In this document: positions 4,888-12,205 of the stretch, one piece after another
How the letters are laid out: the number at the start of each line of letters is the position of its first letter
Position numbering within the stretch: position 1 is the stretch's first letter
DNA from: CAYZYK01 sp964482615
Lineage (GTDB): Bacteria > Patescibacteriota > Minisyncoccia > Minisyncoccales > CAYZYK01
Direction: 5' to 3'
NCBI GenBank assembly: GCA_964482615.1
Contig: CAYZYK010000019.1
Location: 1 to 12,868, forward strand
Length of the DNA: 12,868 nucleotides
Translations under genes and position numbers: made by a program
Notes under the pieces: model-generated
The model's input: the letters and a program-made list of their open reading frames with translations, nothing else
Told to the model about the DNA's origin: nothing
The model's database searches: none

Positions 4888-5139
4888 ATGAAAACAGCAA
4901 AAGGAATTAGAAAATACTTCGGCTTAATGTTCAGGACAAAAAAAACAGAGCCGTTAGTATTCTACTTTACTGATCCAATTTCAATTCCTATTCATTCTCT
5001 ATTTGTTTTCTTTAATTTTAGGGTTATGTGGTTTGATAAGAACGAGAATTTGATTGAACAAAGAATTATTAAGCCATTTCAGTTCAATATCAAGCCAAGC
5101 AAACCTTTTTCTAAACTGATTGAGGTGCCTATAAATTAA
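4888..5139 (+). CDS. DUF192 (UPF0127) family protein, 83 aa
   Basis: The family signature is visible: G12-L-M-F-R16, P22-L-V-F-Y-F, then 'SIPIHSLFVFFNFRVMWFD' (about 32-50) with H36, F39-F42, W48 and D50, followed by 'IIKPFQFNIKPSKPFSKLIEVP'. DUF192 proteins form a small beta barrel; their biochemical role is unsettled. Typical members are 110-160 aa and in bacteria often carry a signal peptide. This one is a bare domain without one, as in many archaeal copies. The first in-frame ATG after a stop at 4882-4884 is 4888. No ribosome-binding site is seen. It closes the plus-strand run, and its presence in an element suggests capture from a cellular genome or that the element is integrated. Confidence 0.8.
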   Translation: MKTAKGIRKYFGLMFRTKKTEPLVFYFTDPISIPIHSLFVFFNFRVMWFDKNENLIEQRIIKPFQFNIKPSKPFSKLIEVPIN

Positions 5140-5145
5140 TTAGGG

Positions 5146-5187
5146 GGCAGATTTTAGCCGAAAATCCGCCATAATTACTCTTTTTTT
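5146..5187. terminator. Hairpin plus T-tract between convergent operons
   Basis: GGCAGATTTT (5146-5155) pairs with AAAATCCGCC (5161-5170) with one mismatch around loop AGCCG, followed on the plus strand by TTTTTTT at 5181-5187. It lies just after the DUF192 stop and faces the end of the minus-strand ATPase gene at 5234, so it can serve both directions. Confidence 0.65.
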
Positions 5188-5233
5188 GTTACTTAAATAG
5201 ATTATTAAGTATCTACATCCTACAAAATACGAA

Positions 5234-6166
5234 CTAAAAATCGCTTTCACTTTCTTTCTCCCGATTAATTATTTTTCCAATCCAAGTAAAGTTTATAGGT
5301 ATCTTACTAACCTTTTTCAATTTTTCTGCTAATTCTCTGTAACTATTACCATACATATCAACTAATAGAAATAAACTGGCTCTTGTCCACTCTTTATACC
5401 TCATTTCTATCGCACTTCCTTTTTCCCTTCTTCTTAATGCTTTCTTTTTCACTTCTTTGTATTCATCAAAGTTTAGAGTAAAAAGATTGTCAAAACTCCC
5501 GAAAAAATCATAACTCCAAGCGTTATAATCAAGATTTCTCTTTCCTTTAAGATAAAGATGCTTCTTATTGGGGCGAGAATAGAATTTAAAGTAACCTCTT
5601 TTCATATATCCATTTTCATCCCCAAGCCAATATACATTAACCATACAATCGCTTCTGCTGATTGCAATTCCTTTTGGTAAATCAAAAAATTCAGGAATAA
5701 CTATGATAGTAAGCATATTATATTGCCCACACTCTCTAAGGTAATCTTTTACATTTTGTGTGGTTCTTCTCATGGCTTTAATACCTTCTAAATCAGCCCC
5801 AGCTTCGTCAAATACCAGACAAGACATAGGATATTTAGTTCCAAGATAATTTCCTTTTTTAATCAGGTTATTTCCATTAAAGACAAAATTGTCTTTTAGA
5901 TTAAATGGAACATCTTTTCCATAAAGTTCTTTAATTCTTTTAGTCCAATATTTTCCAATTTGTGAAGCCAAAAAACTTTTTCCAACTCTAACTTCTCCCT
6001 CTCCAGAAATAATAATCACAAAGTCCCAATCTTTGTCAACATTTTTTAAATAAGTATCAATTTGCTCTTTTAATGTTGGATGAAAATAAAACCCCGCTTC
6101 CCTTGCTCTTGATTTTTGTTTTTTAACAAATTCAAGAGGTAAAACATCTTCACAAACTCTCGTCAT
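5234..6166 (-). CDS. P-loop ATPase, viral packaging / Zot-FtsK-like, 310 aa
   Basis: The Walker A loop is G57-E-V-R-V-G-K63-S64 after the strand 'DFVIIISGEG'. Walker B is 'MSCLVFDEAG' with D120-E121. A later strand, 'NMLTIIVIPEFFDLP' (150-164), followed by S-R171-S-D, fits the sensor strand and Arg of phage and archaeal-virus ATPases in the FtsK/HerA/Zot class, which move or package DNA. The N-terminal 45 residues are helical and basic. Residues about 255-300 ('ASLFLLVDMYGNSYRELAEKLKK...TWIGKIIN') look like a helix-turn-helix, perhaps for binding DNA ends. Its start overlaps the upstream minus-strand gene by ATGA. Genome packaging is the favoured role, with transfer or virion extrusion as alternatives. 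No nuclease domain of a large terminase is present. Confidence 0.75.
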   Translation of the reverse strand: MTRVCEDVLPLEFVKKQKSRAREAGFYFHPTLKEQIDTYLKNVDKDWDFVIIISGEGEVRVGKSFLASQIGKYWTKRIKELYGKDVPFNLKDNFVFNGNNLIKKGNYLGTKYPMSCLVFDEAGADLEGIKAMRRTTQNVKDYLRECGQYNMLTIIVIPEFFDLPKGIAISRSDCMVNVYWLGDENGYMKRGYFKFYSRPNKKHLYLKGKRNLDYNAWSYDFFGSFDNLFTLNFDEYKEVKKKALRRREKGSAIEMRYKEWTRASLFLLVDMYGNSYRELAEKLKKVSKIPINFTWIGKIINREKESESDF

Positions 6167-6594
6167 CTTCTTAAAGCAGCGTATCTTGGGTCTGGTGTTC
6201 TTCTAAAATAAAACCCATTTTTTACATTTATTTTATTTATTGTTCTGTAACATTTTATTGCTTTGTTATAAAAAGCAATTGACTGGTTTACAAAATCTTG
6301 TTGTTTTTGTTTTTCTGCTTTATTCGAGAAAAGAAGATTATTACATTTTCTTTTTTCTTTTTCTAGCTCCCCAAATTCTTTTTCTAATTCTTCCTCTTCT
6401 TTAGGTTTAACAGCTCCCATTAAAACAACTAAAATAAGGGTAGTCCAATTATGTAAGTCTTCTATAGGGGTTATGCCTTTATAACTTGTAAAATTAATTA
6501 AAGATTCTTCGAAACAAGACATGTAATAACTAAGTGCTTTAAATCTATCATCATCAAAATTCCATTTAGTTTGTCCAGCTTCTGCTTCTACCAT
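6163..6594 (-). CDS. Hypothetical helical protein, partner of the ATPase, 143 aa
   Basis: The N-terminus is acidic (MVEAEAGQTKWNFDDDRF), followed by helices around 'FKALSYYMSCFEESLINF' and 'LHNWTTLILVVLMGAVKP', a charged coiled coil (about 64-85, EEEELEKEFGELEKEKRK), and a basic C-terminal part 'YNKAIKCYRTINKINV...RRTPDPRYAALRR'. The moderately hydrophobic stretch near 50-62 is too short to be a sure membrane helix. It is first in a two-gene minus-strand operon and overlaps the ATPase gene by 4 nt, so a complex with the ATPase (an adaptor or small-terminase-like role) is a reasonable inference. Expression comes from the operator-linked promoter at 6618-6625 on a leaderless mRNA. Confidence 0.65.
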   Translation of the reverse strand: MVEAEAGQTKWNFDDDRFKALSYYMSCFEESLINFTSYKGITPIEDLHNWTTLILVVLMGAVKPKEEEELEKEFGELEKEKRKCNNLLFSNKAEKQKQQDFVNQSIAFYNKAIKCYRTINKINVKNGFYFRRTPDPRYAALRR

Positions 6595-6649
6595 TCTTAT
6601 TTAAATATGCAAAAATTATTTTTAAGATTTTATCACCTTCAAGGTGATA
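6587..6649 (-). repeat. Operator-promoter-start block, copy A
   Basis: Read on the minus strand, this 63-bp block matches 10967-11029 on the plus strand at 59 positions (hand alignment). It contains the 19-bp palindrome, TATA box, spacer, ATG and the next codon. The two copies are inverted relative to each other and flank about 4.3 kb. Confidence 0.88.
6618..6625 (-). promoter_or_regulatory. TATA box of the minus-strand ATPase operon
   Basis: Read on the minus strand, TTAAAAAT is centred about 28 nt before the ATG at 6594, with no ribosome-binding site between them: a leaderless archaeal promoter. It lies 2 nt from the palindrome at 6628-6652. Confidence 0.6.
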
Positions 6650-6652
6650 AAA
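6628..6652. promoter_or_regulatory. Palindromic operator between divergent promoters
   Basis: TTTTATCACCTT and AAGGTGATAAAA flank a single C, giving 12-bp perfect arms. The 19-bp core recurs at 10967-10985. It fills the space between the minus-strand TATA (6618-6625) and the plus-strand TATA-like box (6654-6661), overlapping both BRE positions, so a bound dimer would be expected to block TFB/TBP on both sides. The regulator is not identified. Confidence 0.75.
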
Positions 6653-6653
6653 A

Positions 6654-6661
6654 TTTATAAG
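6654..6661 (+). promoter_or_regulatory. TATA box of the giant-protein operon
   Basis: TTTATAAG begins 1 nt after the operator arm. Initiation is expected near 6684, giving a transcript for the genes at 6742-10911. Confidence 0.5.
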
Positions 6662-6741
6662 TTTTATTCGGCTTTAAAGTTAAATAAAAGCAAAACAAGC
6701 TTCAAGAAAAAATTAAAAATACAAGAAACAATAAAATAAGG

Positions 6742-7074
6742 TTGTTGAAAGAACAGCAAAGAGCATTACGAAAACAAAAATCTAATACATTAACTTTGCA
6801 AACACAACAGCAATCTTTAAGGCAAAGACTCCTTATGAAAAAACCTATTTCTGAAAGTAGAAAAGTAAAAATGGAAAGATTTAGAGAGGATCAGAGAGTT
6901 GCCAAAGATTTACATTTGCAGAGAGAAAGAGAGAAGAAAAAAAGAGAAAGAGTTTTGGATGAGTTAGAAAAAAAGAATGAAAAATTAAGGAGAGAAAGAG
7001 AAAGGAGAGTTAATGGTGTATTTTTTCCTCATCCTATGGTAAATAAGAAAAGGAAAAGTAAAAGGGGCAGATAA
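6742..7074 (+). CDS. Gln/Arg/Lys-rich coiled-coil protein, about 110 aa
   Basis: The product is almost entirely charged or Gln-rich helix: 'LKEQQRALRKQKS', 'TQQQSLRQRLL', and a long basic heptad region (about 50-92, 'LHLQREREKKKRERVLDELEKKNEKLRRERERR'). It ends in a very basic tail (NKKRKSKRGR). No ATG lies at the beginning. I give TTG at 6742 (6745 also possible). The first in-frame ATG is 6835, and the frame is open back to 6688, just after the predicted transcription start. It sits 2 nt before the giant gene, whose N-terminus has the same Gln/Arg style. A nucleic-acid-binding or scaffolding role is inferred from charge and context only. Confidence 0.5.
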   Translation: MLKEQQRALRKQKSNTLTLQTQQQSLRQRLLMKKPISESRKVKMERFREDQRVAKDLHLQREREKKKRERVLDELEKKNEKLRRERERRVNGVFFPHPMVNKKRKSKRGR

Positions 7075-7076
7075 TT

Positions 7077-10000
7077 ATGGTCTCCACTGCTGATCTAAGA
7101 AGACAACAGGCTCAACAAAGACAATTACAAAGACAGCGACAGCTTTCTGTTGATAGACAGTTGCAACAACAGGCATTAAGAACTGGTAAATCTGTTTCTG
7201 CAATAAAAAGTCAGAAGCAAGTTGAACAAGCAAGGAAAGAGGCAGAAAAAAAACAAAAAGAATTACAACAAGCACAATCAAAAGCTCAGGATATTGTAGA
7301 GAAAATAAACAAGGCAGATAATTCTAAAGAACTTGAAAAAGTTATTAAACAAATTGAACAAGCTCCACAATCACAAAAGCAATTTCTACCAAAGGTTTCA
7401 GATGTTAGACAGAAGTTAAAAGTTTTTGAAGCAAAAGAAGAAGCTTCTTTAAGAAAAAATTTAGCGAGAGATGTTGTTTTAATTAAGTTAGGACAAAAAC
7501 CAGAGAGAAGTTATTATGGGTATACAAAAAGCGGAACTTTAAATCAAATTCTTAAACTTGCAGAAAGCAAGTTAGACAAACAAACTATCAAAAAACTTGA
7601 AGAACGGGCAGCTGAATTGGAAAGAAGTGCTTATCGTTCAGCACAATATGAAGCTACTCAAAAGGCTGTAGGAACGTTAGGGAGTGTAGGGAAACAGCAG
7701 TTTGAAACCTATAAAAAACTTGGTTATCAACCTAAAGAAGCTTTGACTTTGGCTAAGGAGAGTGAAGGATTAAAAATGAGTTTTACTCCAGAAGTTGCAA
7801 AAAAGGTTTTGGCTGGTGAAAAATTAGATATTCCAAAAGCAAGATTTAGTGGTGATTTAAAAGATATGTGGAAACCCCCTCAACAAACAGACTTTTCACA
7901 ATTCGGAACTGAAAATATAGGTGGTATGGGAAGAGTAGATATAGATACAGGAGCAAAAAGAGACTTAACTGGCGCTGGGGGTTTGGATATTAGTGGAACT
8001 GGCGGAAAAGATTTTGGTGGAACACAGGTTCTTTTAAGAGGCGGAGCAACTTTAACAGAGAAACAATATGAACAAGCAGAATCAAATATTCAAACATTAA
8101 AAGGACAAACCGAACCATTTGTAAGTTTACCTATAAGTTCGGGGGGATATACCCCTATAACTCTCGGAACATGGGGCTCACTTTTTAAAGATACGCCATC
8201 AAATATTGCGGGAATGATTAAAGGTGAATCTGGTTTTAAAGACCTTTTTTCTACTTTTGCAGGTAAGGGCAAGCCTAAATCTCAGAAAGAATTAGGATAT
8301 TGGGATAAATATACTCAAGAAATGCAGTTTGGAACAGGAACTTTTGGAAGTAAGATGACTGAAGGCACTGGATTAGATTTAACAGGTGCAACTTTTGGAG
8401 AATTGCAAACTATGAGAGAAATAGAGGCTGGTTTGCCTTTAGGAACCACAGCTCTCCCTGAAGAGGTTATAGTTCAAAGAGTTGCCGAAGATAAAACTAA
8501 AAAAGCACAATCTAAAGTTTCACAATTCACTGAAGGGTTAAACAAGCAAATAAGAGCAGGAAAAATAACCTCTGAAGAAGCCCAAACAAAGTTAAAAGAT
8601 TATGTTTTTATCCTTGAAAAACAAACACACAGAGAATATGAAAAAGAAGCTGAAAAACGTCTTAGTAAAGTTTCACAAGTTAGAATAAAAAATATAGGAA
8701 AAACAAAAGGGGATATTATTGCTGAAAGGGGTGCTGTTATAACACAAATAGGGACGTTTGCTTTAGCATATACAAATCCTGTAACAGGAACATTGGCTTC
8801 TGGAATTTTAACAGGAAGTTCTACAAAACAATTCGGAACTGCAATATTAGGTGAAGATTTATCTTTGAGTAAAAGATTAGGTTTGATTGGAGCTGGAAGT
8901 TTCCAAGCTGGTATGGGTTTATGGGGGGCCTCTGCAGTATTCGGTGGAACCCCAAGAAGTATGTTAGCAAGACAATCACAAAGGTTGTCTTTAAAGGAAT
9001 TACAAGCAAAAAGGTTTTCTATTGGCGGTAAAGAATTAGCAAGAGGAACGAAGGGCTCTTTATTCAAAATTACAGGAACAAGGGCAACACCTATGGCTTC
9101 ACAAGAAGTTGATATTTTAGCCCCAACATTCCAACGTGGAAAAGGAGGATTAAGATTAACAGGTGGAAAGGTAACAGTTTCGACAAGAATAACAGATGTT
9201 ATTTCTGCTCCCAAGTTTCTGCCATTAAAATCAACAGAAAAATTTGTGATAGGAGCGAGAGGAGGTTTAGGGGGAAGAGCGGCAATATTTAGAAAAATAG
9301 GGGTATCAAAAGTTTACAAAGGTTTTGATTTGGATGAATTTAATTCAATTCTGGGTTCTGGTTTTATAAAGAAAAAAGGAGCTGAAACATTCAAAGAATT
9401 TAGGTTTTTAGGTGCTGGAAAACAAGAGGGGCAGGCAGTAAAGGTTATTAGTGGACAACCTAAAACAGCTTTTCTTGGTTTTAAGAGAATAAAAGTTCGG
9501 GGGAAAGTTGGAGGTGTGGGAGAAATCAAACTTTTACAAAATGTTGATGATTTTGTAAATACAATTCTGCTTGGTGGAGCAAAGAAAACCCCTTTGAGCA
9601 AGACTTTTCAAGAGCAGGTTTCTGGTTTAAGTGATGTGTTTGTTTCAAAAGCGGGTAAAGAAGCTGGAAAAACTTTTGTAAAAACAACCCTAAAAACAGC
9701 AGCAAAAACAACAGGAAAAAGGGCTATTTCTGGTTTAGGGAGTAGTTTTGCTGTTCAAAGCGAAAAACAAATAGAAAAGTTGAATGAAGCATTAATAGGT
9801 TCGCAAAAAGTAGGAGCTATTGAAAAACAAAAGCCAAAATTAAAAGCAAAAGCGGTAATAAAGCCCCTAACTACAAATGTTTTTATGGATGCTCAAACTA
9901 TAAAATTGAATAAAGCCTTAGGAGTTTCTGCTGCATTAACTCCTAAATTAACAACAAAGCAAAAGCAAGAATTAAAAACAAAAACAACCACAATCCCAAT

Positions 10001-10625
10001 CATAACCCCCATAGGCGGGCTTGGCTTTCCAGGACTTTCTAAACCTAAAATTCCAAAGATACTACCTTTTGATACTGATAAAAGAAAAATGCTCCAAATA
10101 AAAGCCGATAACGAACCTTACTACACAGAAGTTAAACAGATTAAAACAGGAAATTGGATTAAGGTTTCTAAAGATCCAATAAAAGGAAGACAGAAAGCTG
10201 AGGATGCAGGACAGTTTGTAGTTGATAATACACTATCAAGACAGTTCAGGGTGAAAAAAGCCAAACAAAAACCACAAAAATTAGGTTGGAAAGTTCCTCC
10301 AAATTATTCAAACATTTTTAGTTTTAAGTTTAGAGGGTATAGAACAAAGAAAGGTAAGAGAATTCCATTAAAAGATGCCAAGATTGAAAGAAAATCATAC
10401 ATAGGAGATACAGCTGGAGAATTATCTCAGTTATCAGCAGCAAGATTTATTGCACAACAAAACAGACAGGTAAAAGTGAGTAAGGCAAGACAAAAAAACT
10501 TGAATAAGTTATTTTATCCGCAATTTCAAGTAAATTCAAAACCGAAGGTTATAAAAGCAAGAAAAGCCAATATTAATAAGATTACAGGTTTTGATAAAAG
10601 ATTAAACAAACTTACAGGATACTAA
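7077..10625 (+). CDS. Giant virion-like protein, 1182 aa
   Basis: This is the largest gene in the window. Regions in order: Gln/Arg-rich N-terminus and coiled coil (about 1-125); helical part (125-255); Gly/Asp-rich low-complexity stretch with repeated 'DLTGAGGLDISGTGG' style (about 270-320); mixed region (320-470); charged helices (470-550); two hydrophobic Gly-rich segments (about 552-590 and 600-625) able to lie in or cross a membrane; a Gly-rich beta-like region (650-870); Lys/Thr-rich linker (880-985); and a compact C-terminal part (about 997-1070: 'NWIKVSKDP', 'FVVDNTLSRQFRVKKAKQKP') before a basic end. Such mosaics are typical of minor virion or tape-measure-like proteins. No catalytic motif is seen. 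A GGGG-containing site 11-14 nt upstream supports the start. The structural role is inference. Confidence 0.8.
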   Translation: MVSTADLRRQQAQQRQLQRQRQLSVDRQLQQQALRTGKSVSAIKSQKQVEQARKEAEKKQKELQQAQSKAQDIVEKINKADNSKELEKVIKQIEQAPQSQKQFLPKVSDVRQKLKVFEAKEEASLRKNLARDVVLIKLGQKPERSYYGYTKSGTLNQILKLAESKLDKQTIKKLEERAAELERSAYRSAQYEATQKAVGTLGSVGKQQFETYKKLGYQPKEALTLAKESEGLKMSFTPEVAKKVLAGEKLDIPKARFSGDLKDMWKPPQQTDFSQFGTENIGGMGRVDIDTGAKRDLTGAGGLDISGTGGKDFGGTQVLLRGGATLTEKQYEQAESNIQTLKGQTEPFVSLPISSGGYTPITLGTWGSLFKDTPSNIAGMIKGESGFKDLFSTFAGKGKPKSQKELGYWDKYTQEMQFGTGTFGSKMTEGTGLDLTGATFGELQTMREIEAGLPLGTTALPEEVIVQRVAEDKTKKAQSKVSQFTEGLNKQIRAGKITSEEAQTKLKDYVFILEKQTHREYEKEAEKRLSKVSQVRIKNIGKTKGDIIAERGAVITQIGTFALAYTNPVTGTLASGILTGSSTKQFGTAILGEDLSLSKRLGLIGAGSFQAGMGLWGASAVFGGTPRSMLARQSQRLSLKELQAKRFSIGGKELARGTKGSLFKITGTRATPMASQEVDILAPTFQRGKGGLRLTGGKVTVSTRITDVISAPKFLPLKSTEKFVIGARGGLGGRAAIFRKIGVSKVYKGFDLDEFNSILGSGFIKKKGAETFKEFRFLGAGKQEGQAVKVISGQPKTAFLGFKRIKVRGKVGGVGEIKLLQNVDDFVNTILLGGAKKTPLSKTFQEQVSGLSDVFVSKAGKEAGKTFVKTTLKTAAKTTGKRAISGLGSSFAVQSEKQIEKLNEALIGSQKVGAIEKQKPKLKAKAVIKPLTTNVFMDAQTIKLNKALGVSAALTPKLTTKQKQELKTKTTTIPIITPIGGLGFPGLSKPKIPKILPFDTDKRKMLQIKADNEPYYTEVKQIKTGNWIKVSKDPIKGRQKAEDAGQFVVDNTLSRQFRVKKAKQKPQKLGWKVPPNYSNIFSFKFRGYRTKKGKRIPLKDAKIERKSYIGDTAGELSQLSAARFIAQQNRQVKVSKARQKNLNKLFYPQFQVNSKPKVIKARKANINKITGFDKRLNKLTGY

Positions 10626-10626
10626 G

Positions 10627-10911
10627 ATGAAAAAATGGAAAAAAGCCACACTTATTGTTTTTGGGGTAATGGTTTTTCTTGTTGGGATTTATATTTATTC
10701 AGGATTTCTTTATGCTGGTGCTTACAACGAGGGACAAGATGACGCTTATAGCAATATTTCTGGCTACTGGATGAATTGGACTTTAAGGAGAGTTGAGGAA
10801 AACTGCTTGCATTTTGCTGAGAATGAGTTAAATTACAGTTTGCGAGAATTGACCCCTTATTTATTCTGTGAGAGGGTTCTTTACTACAATTCTTCAAAAA
10901 CATATGATTAA
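10627..10911 (+). CDS. Membrane-anchored extracellular protein, 94 aa
   Basis: A basic start (MKKWKKA) and one hydrophobic helix (about 7-30) act as a signal anchor; the remaining 60 residues should lie outside the cell. That part has two cysteines (C60 and C81), able to form a disulfide, and four N-glycosylation sequons (N43-I-S, N50-W-T, N69-Y-S, N88-S-S), consistent with a surface protein in an archaeon. It begins 1 nt after the giant gene's stop and is presumably cotranscribed with it. The hydrophobic part and sequons are clear; a link with the giant protein in the virion envelope is inferred. Confidence 0.65.
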   Translation: MKKWKKATLIVFGVMVFLVGIYIYSGFLYAGAYNEGQDDAYSNISGYWMNWTLRRVEENCLHFAENELNYSLRELTPYLFCERVLYYNSSKTYD

Positions 10912-10939
10912 AATGTTTAGAAAACCGTGAGAGCCGTCC

Positions 10940-10962
10940 TGAGAACACTTTTTTATGTTTTT
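10940..10962 (+). terminator. T-tract terminator candidate
   Basis: Two T-runs (10949-10954 and 10958-10962) follow the last gene of the giant-protein operon and precede the next operator. Archaeal RNA polymerase can terminate at such runs. There is no convincing hairpin. Confidence 0.35.
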
Positions 10963-10966
10963 GATA

Positions 10967-10985
10967 TATCACCTTGAAGGTGATA
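10967..10985. promoter_or_regulatory. Second copy of the palindromic operator
   Basis: TATCACCTTGAAGGTGATA has 9-bp perfect arms around one base and is the same core as at 6631-6649. It lies 4 nt upstream of the TATA box at 10990-10997, over the BRE position of the next promoter. Confidence 0.75.
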
Positions 10986-10989
10986 AATA

Positions 10990-10997
10990 TTTAAAAA
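10990..10997 (+). promoter_or_regulatory. TATA box for the 11022 operon
   Basis: TTTAAAAA is centred about 28 nt before the ATG at 11022, with only A/T-rich sequence between and no ribosome-binding site: a leaderless promoter of the same design as the minus-strand one at 6618-6625. Confidence 0.65.
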
Positions 10998-11021
10998 TAA
11001 TTTTTACATATTTAAATAAGA

Positions 11022-11606
11022 ATGGTAGATAAAAATCTTTATTCAGGAATACCAGATGCTTATTCAACACCTTCCATGGTTCCTCCAAAAGATGAAGAAA
11101 AGAACATAAGTTTAATCAATGAGATGAATCCTAATAAGAATCTGCATGAAATGATGCAACAGATGCAGGGAAAAATTTGGGATTCTGTTCAAAAAAAATA
11201 TATTGATATTGAGGGAGCAAAACCATTAATGAACAGAGAAGGAATGGACACCTTTTTTCATTTTGCCACATCTGTTATAAGTTCTTTAGTAACTATGAGT
11301 AATTATACTAAAGATTATAAAACAATCCACGCTTTATTGAAATACTATTTAAAAAAAGCCAACTTTCATTTTCATTTACATTATAAAGATTATGGAATAT
11401 CAAGAAAAACCAAAATAAGTATTATTGTGAGTAAGTTATTTATTCTTGGTATGTCCGCTTTTTACAAAGCAATTGGTGCTGGAGATAGAAAAGCAGCAAC
11501 AAGCAATATTTCAGAGAGTATTTCTACATTATCAAGACAAGGATATCAATTAGAACACCAATCTCAAAATAAAAAGTCTATGTTAAGGAGGATTTTAGGA
11601 CGATAA
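11022..11606 (+). CDS. Hypothetical helical protein, 194 aa
   Basis: The N-terminal 35 residues are polar and Pro/Asn-rich (LYSGIPDAYSTPSMVPPKDEE). The rest is predicted helical: 'NLHEMMQQMQGKIWDSVQKK', 'MDTFFHFATSVISSLVTMSNY', 'IHALLKYYLKKANFHFHLHYKDYGI', 'TKISIIVSKLFILGMSAFYKAIGAG' and a basic tail (KKSMLRRILGR). Two stretches are moderately hydrophobic but interrupted by polar residues, so it is probably soluble or peripheral. It is the first gene of an operator-controlled operon with a leaderless start, upstream of a two-TM protein and a secreted fibre. Its context suggests a virion or assembly protein. I recognise no family; a capsid role cannot be excluded or shown. Confidence 0.65.
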   Translation: MVDKNLYSGIPDAYSTPSMVPPKDEEKNISLINEMNPNKNLHEMMQQMQGKIWDSVQKKYIDIEGAKPLMNREGMDTFFHFATSVISSLVTMSNYTKDYKTIHALLKYYLKKANFHFHLHYKDYGISRKTKISIIVSKLFILGMSAFYKAIGAGDRKAATSNISESISTLSRQGYQLEHQSQNKKSMLRRILGR

Positions 11607-11607
11607 A

Positions 11608-12204
11608 ATGCCAAATGCATTATCACAAATAGGACAATACATGCCTTTAAATTTAAGTGCAGGGGTTTCTATGACTAAAACATTTATTTGGGGATTAATA
11701 GCAATTGGATTAATAATATTTTCAGCTGTTTTTGTTAAAAACAGAGTAAAGTATAAATATTATGGATTAATTTTCAAGAGAAGACAGGACGCTTTTGATG
11801 GTTTGCCTCAGGCCATGTTAGTTCAAGGAAAAGCAGGATATTTTAAGAAAAGAAAATCTGGAAGAACAGTTTTCAGGATTAAATGGGGTTTTATGCCTTG
11901 GCAACAGATAGAAACTTCACAACTCCCAGACCCAAAATATATGCTTGGAAACACAGTTATTATATTACAAGTTCAAAAAGATAATTTTACACAGGCAAAG
12001 ATAGGGGATGATTGGGAAGGTAAAACATTCAAGTTAGAACCAATTGATGATAGTCTAACATTTGATGCTTTATTGGAAATGAATGAAATAGATAAGGTTT
12101 TAGATACAAAAAAAATCAGCACAACCGCAATAGGTATGGGAATAATTGGATTAATAATTATAACAGGGATAATTGTGTTTTACTTTTTGAAGGGAGGGGG
12201 TTAA
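11608..12204 (+). CDS. Two-TM protein with large central domain, 198 aa
   Basis: An N-terminal membrane helix (about 25-43, FIWGLIAIGLIIFSAVFV), a central soluble domain (44-168) with basic start (KNRVKYKYYGLIFKRRQD) and beta-like strands ('GRTVFRIKWGFMPW', 'NTVIILQVQKDNF', 'KTFKLEPIDDSLTF'), and a C-terminal helix (about 174-194) ending KGGG. The basic residues after helix 1 put the central domain in the cytoplasm or virion interior. It starts 1 nt after the previous stop. A similar plan is seen in envelope or pore proteins of archaeal viruses, but no family is identified. Confidence 0.65.
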   Translation: MPNALSQIGQYMPLNLSAGVSMTKTFIWGLIAIGLIIFSAVFVKNRVKYKYYGLIFKRRQDAFDGLPQAMLVQGKAGYFKKRKSGRTVFRIKWGFMPWQQIETSQLPDPKYMLGNTVIILQVQKDNFTQAKIGDDWEGKTFKLEPIDDSLTFDALLEMNEIDKVLDTKKISTTAIGMGIIGLIIITGIIVFYFLKGGG

Positions 12205-12205
12205 T

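Larger units (their letters stand above)
10967..11029 (+). repeat. Operator-promoter-start block, copy B
   Basis: Inverted partner of 6587-6649, with four mismatches in 63 bp by hand. Three mismatches fall together between operator and TATA box and one lies in the spacer. The start codon and next codon are included in the identity. Confidence 0.88.

Noticed and set aside
8600..9214. 204-codon minus-strand frame inside the giant gene, and shorter ones at 8090-8272, 8821-9009, 9314-9601 and 9526-9711
   Set aside because: All lie antisense to a continuous, well-supported coding sequence and have no start signals of their own.
10652..10972. Minus-strand 106-codon frame over the surface-protein gene
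   Set aside because: It is antisense to a gene with a clear signal anchor and sequons, and it runs through the terminator region with no promoter.
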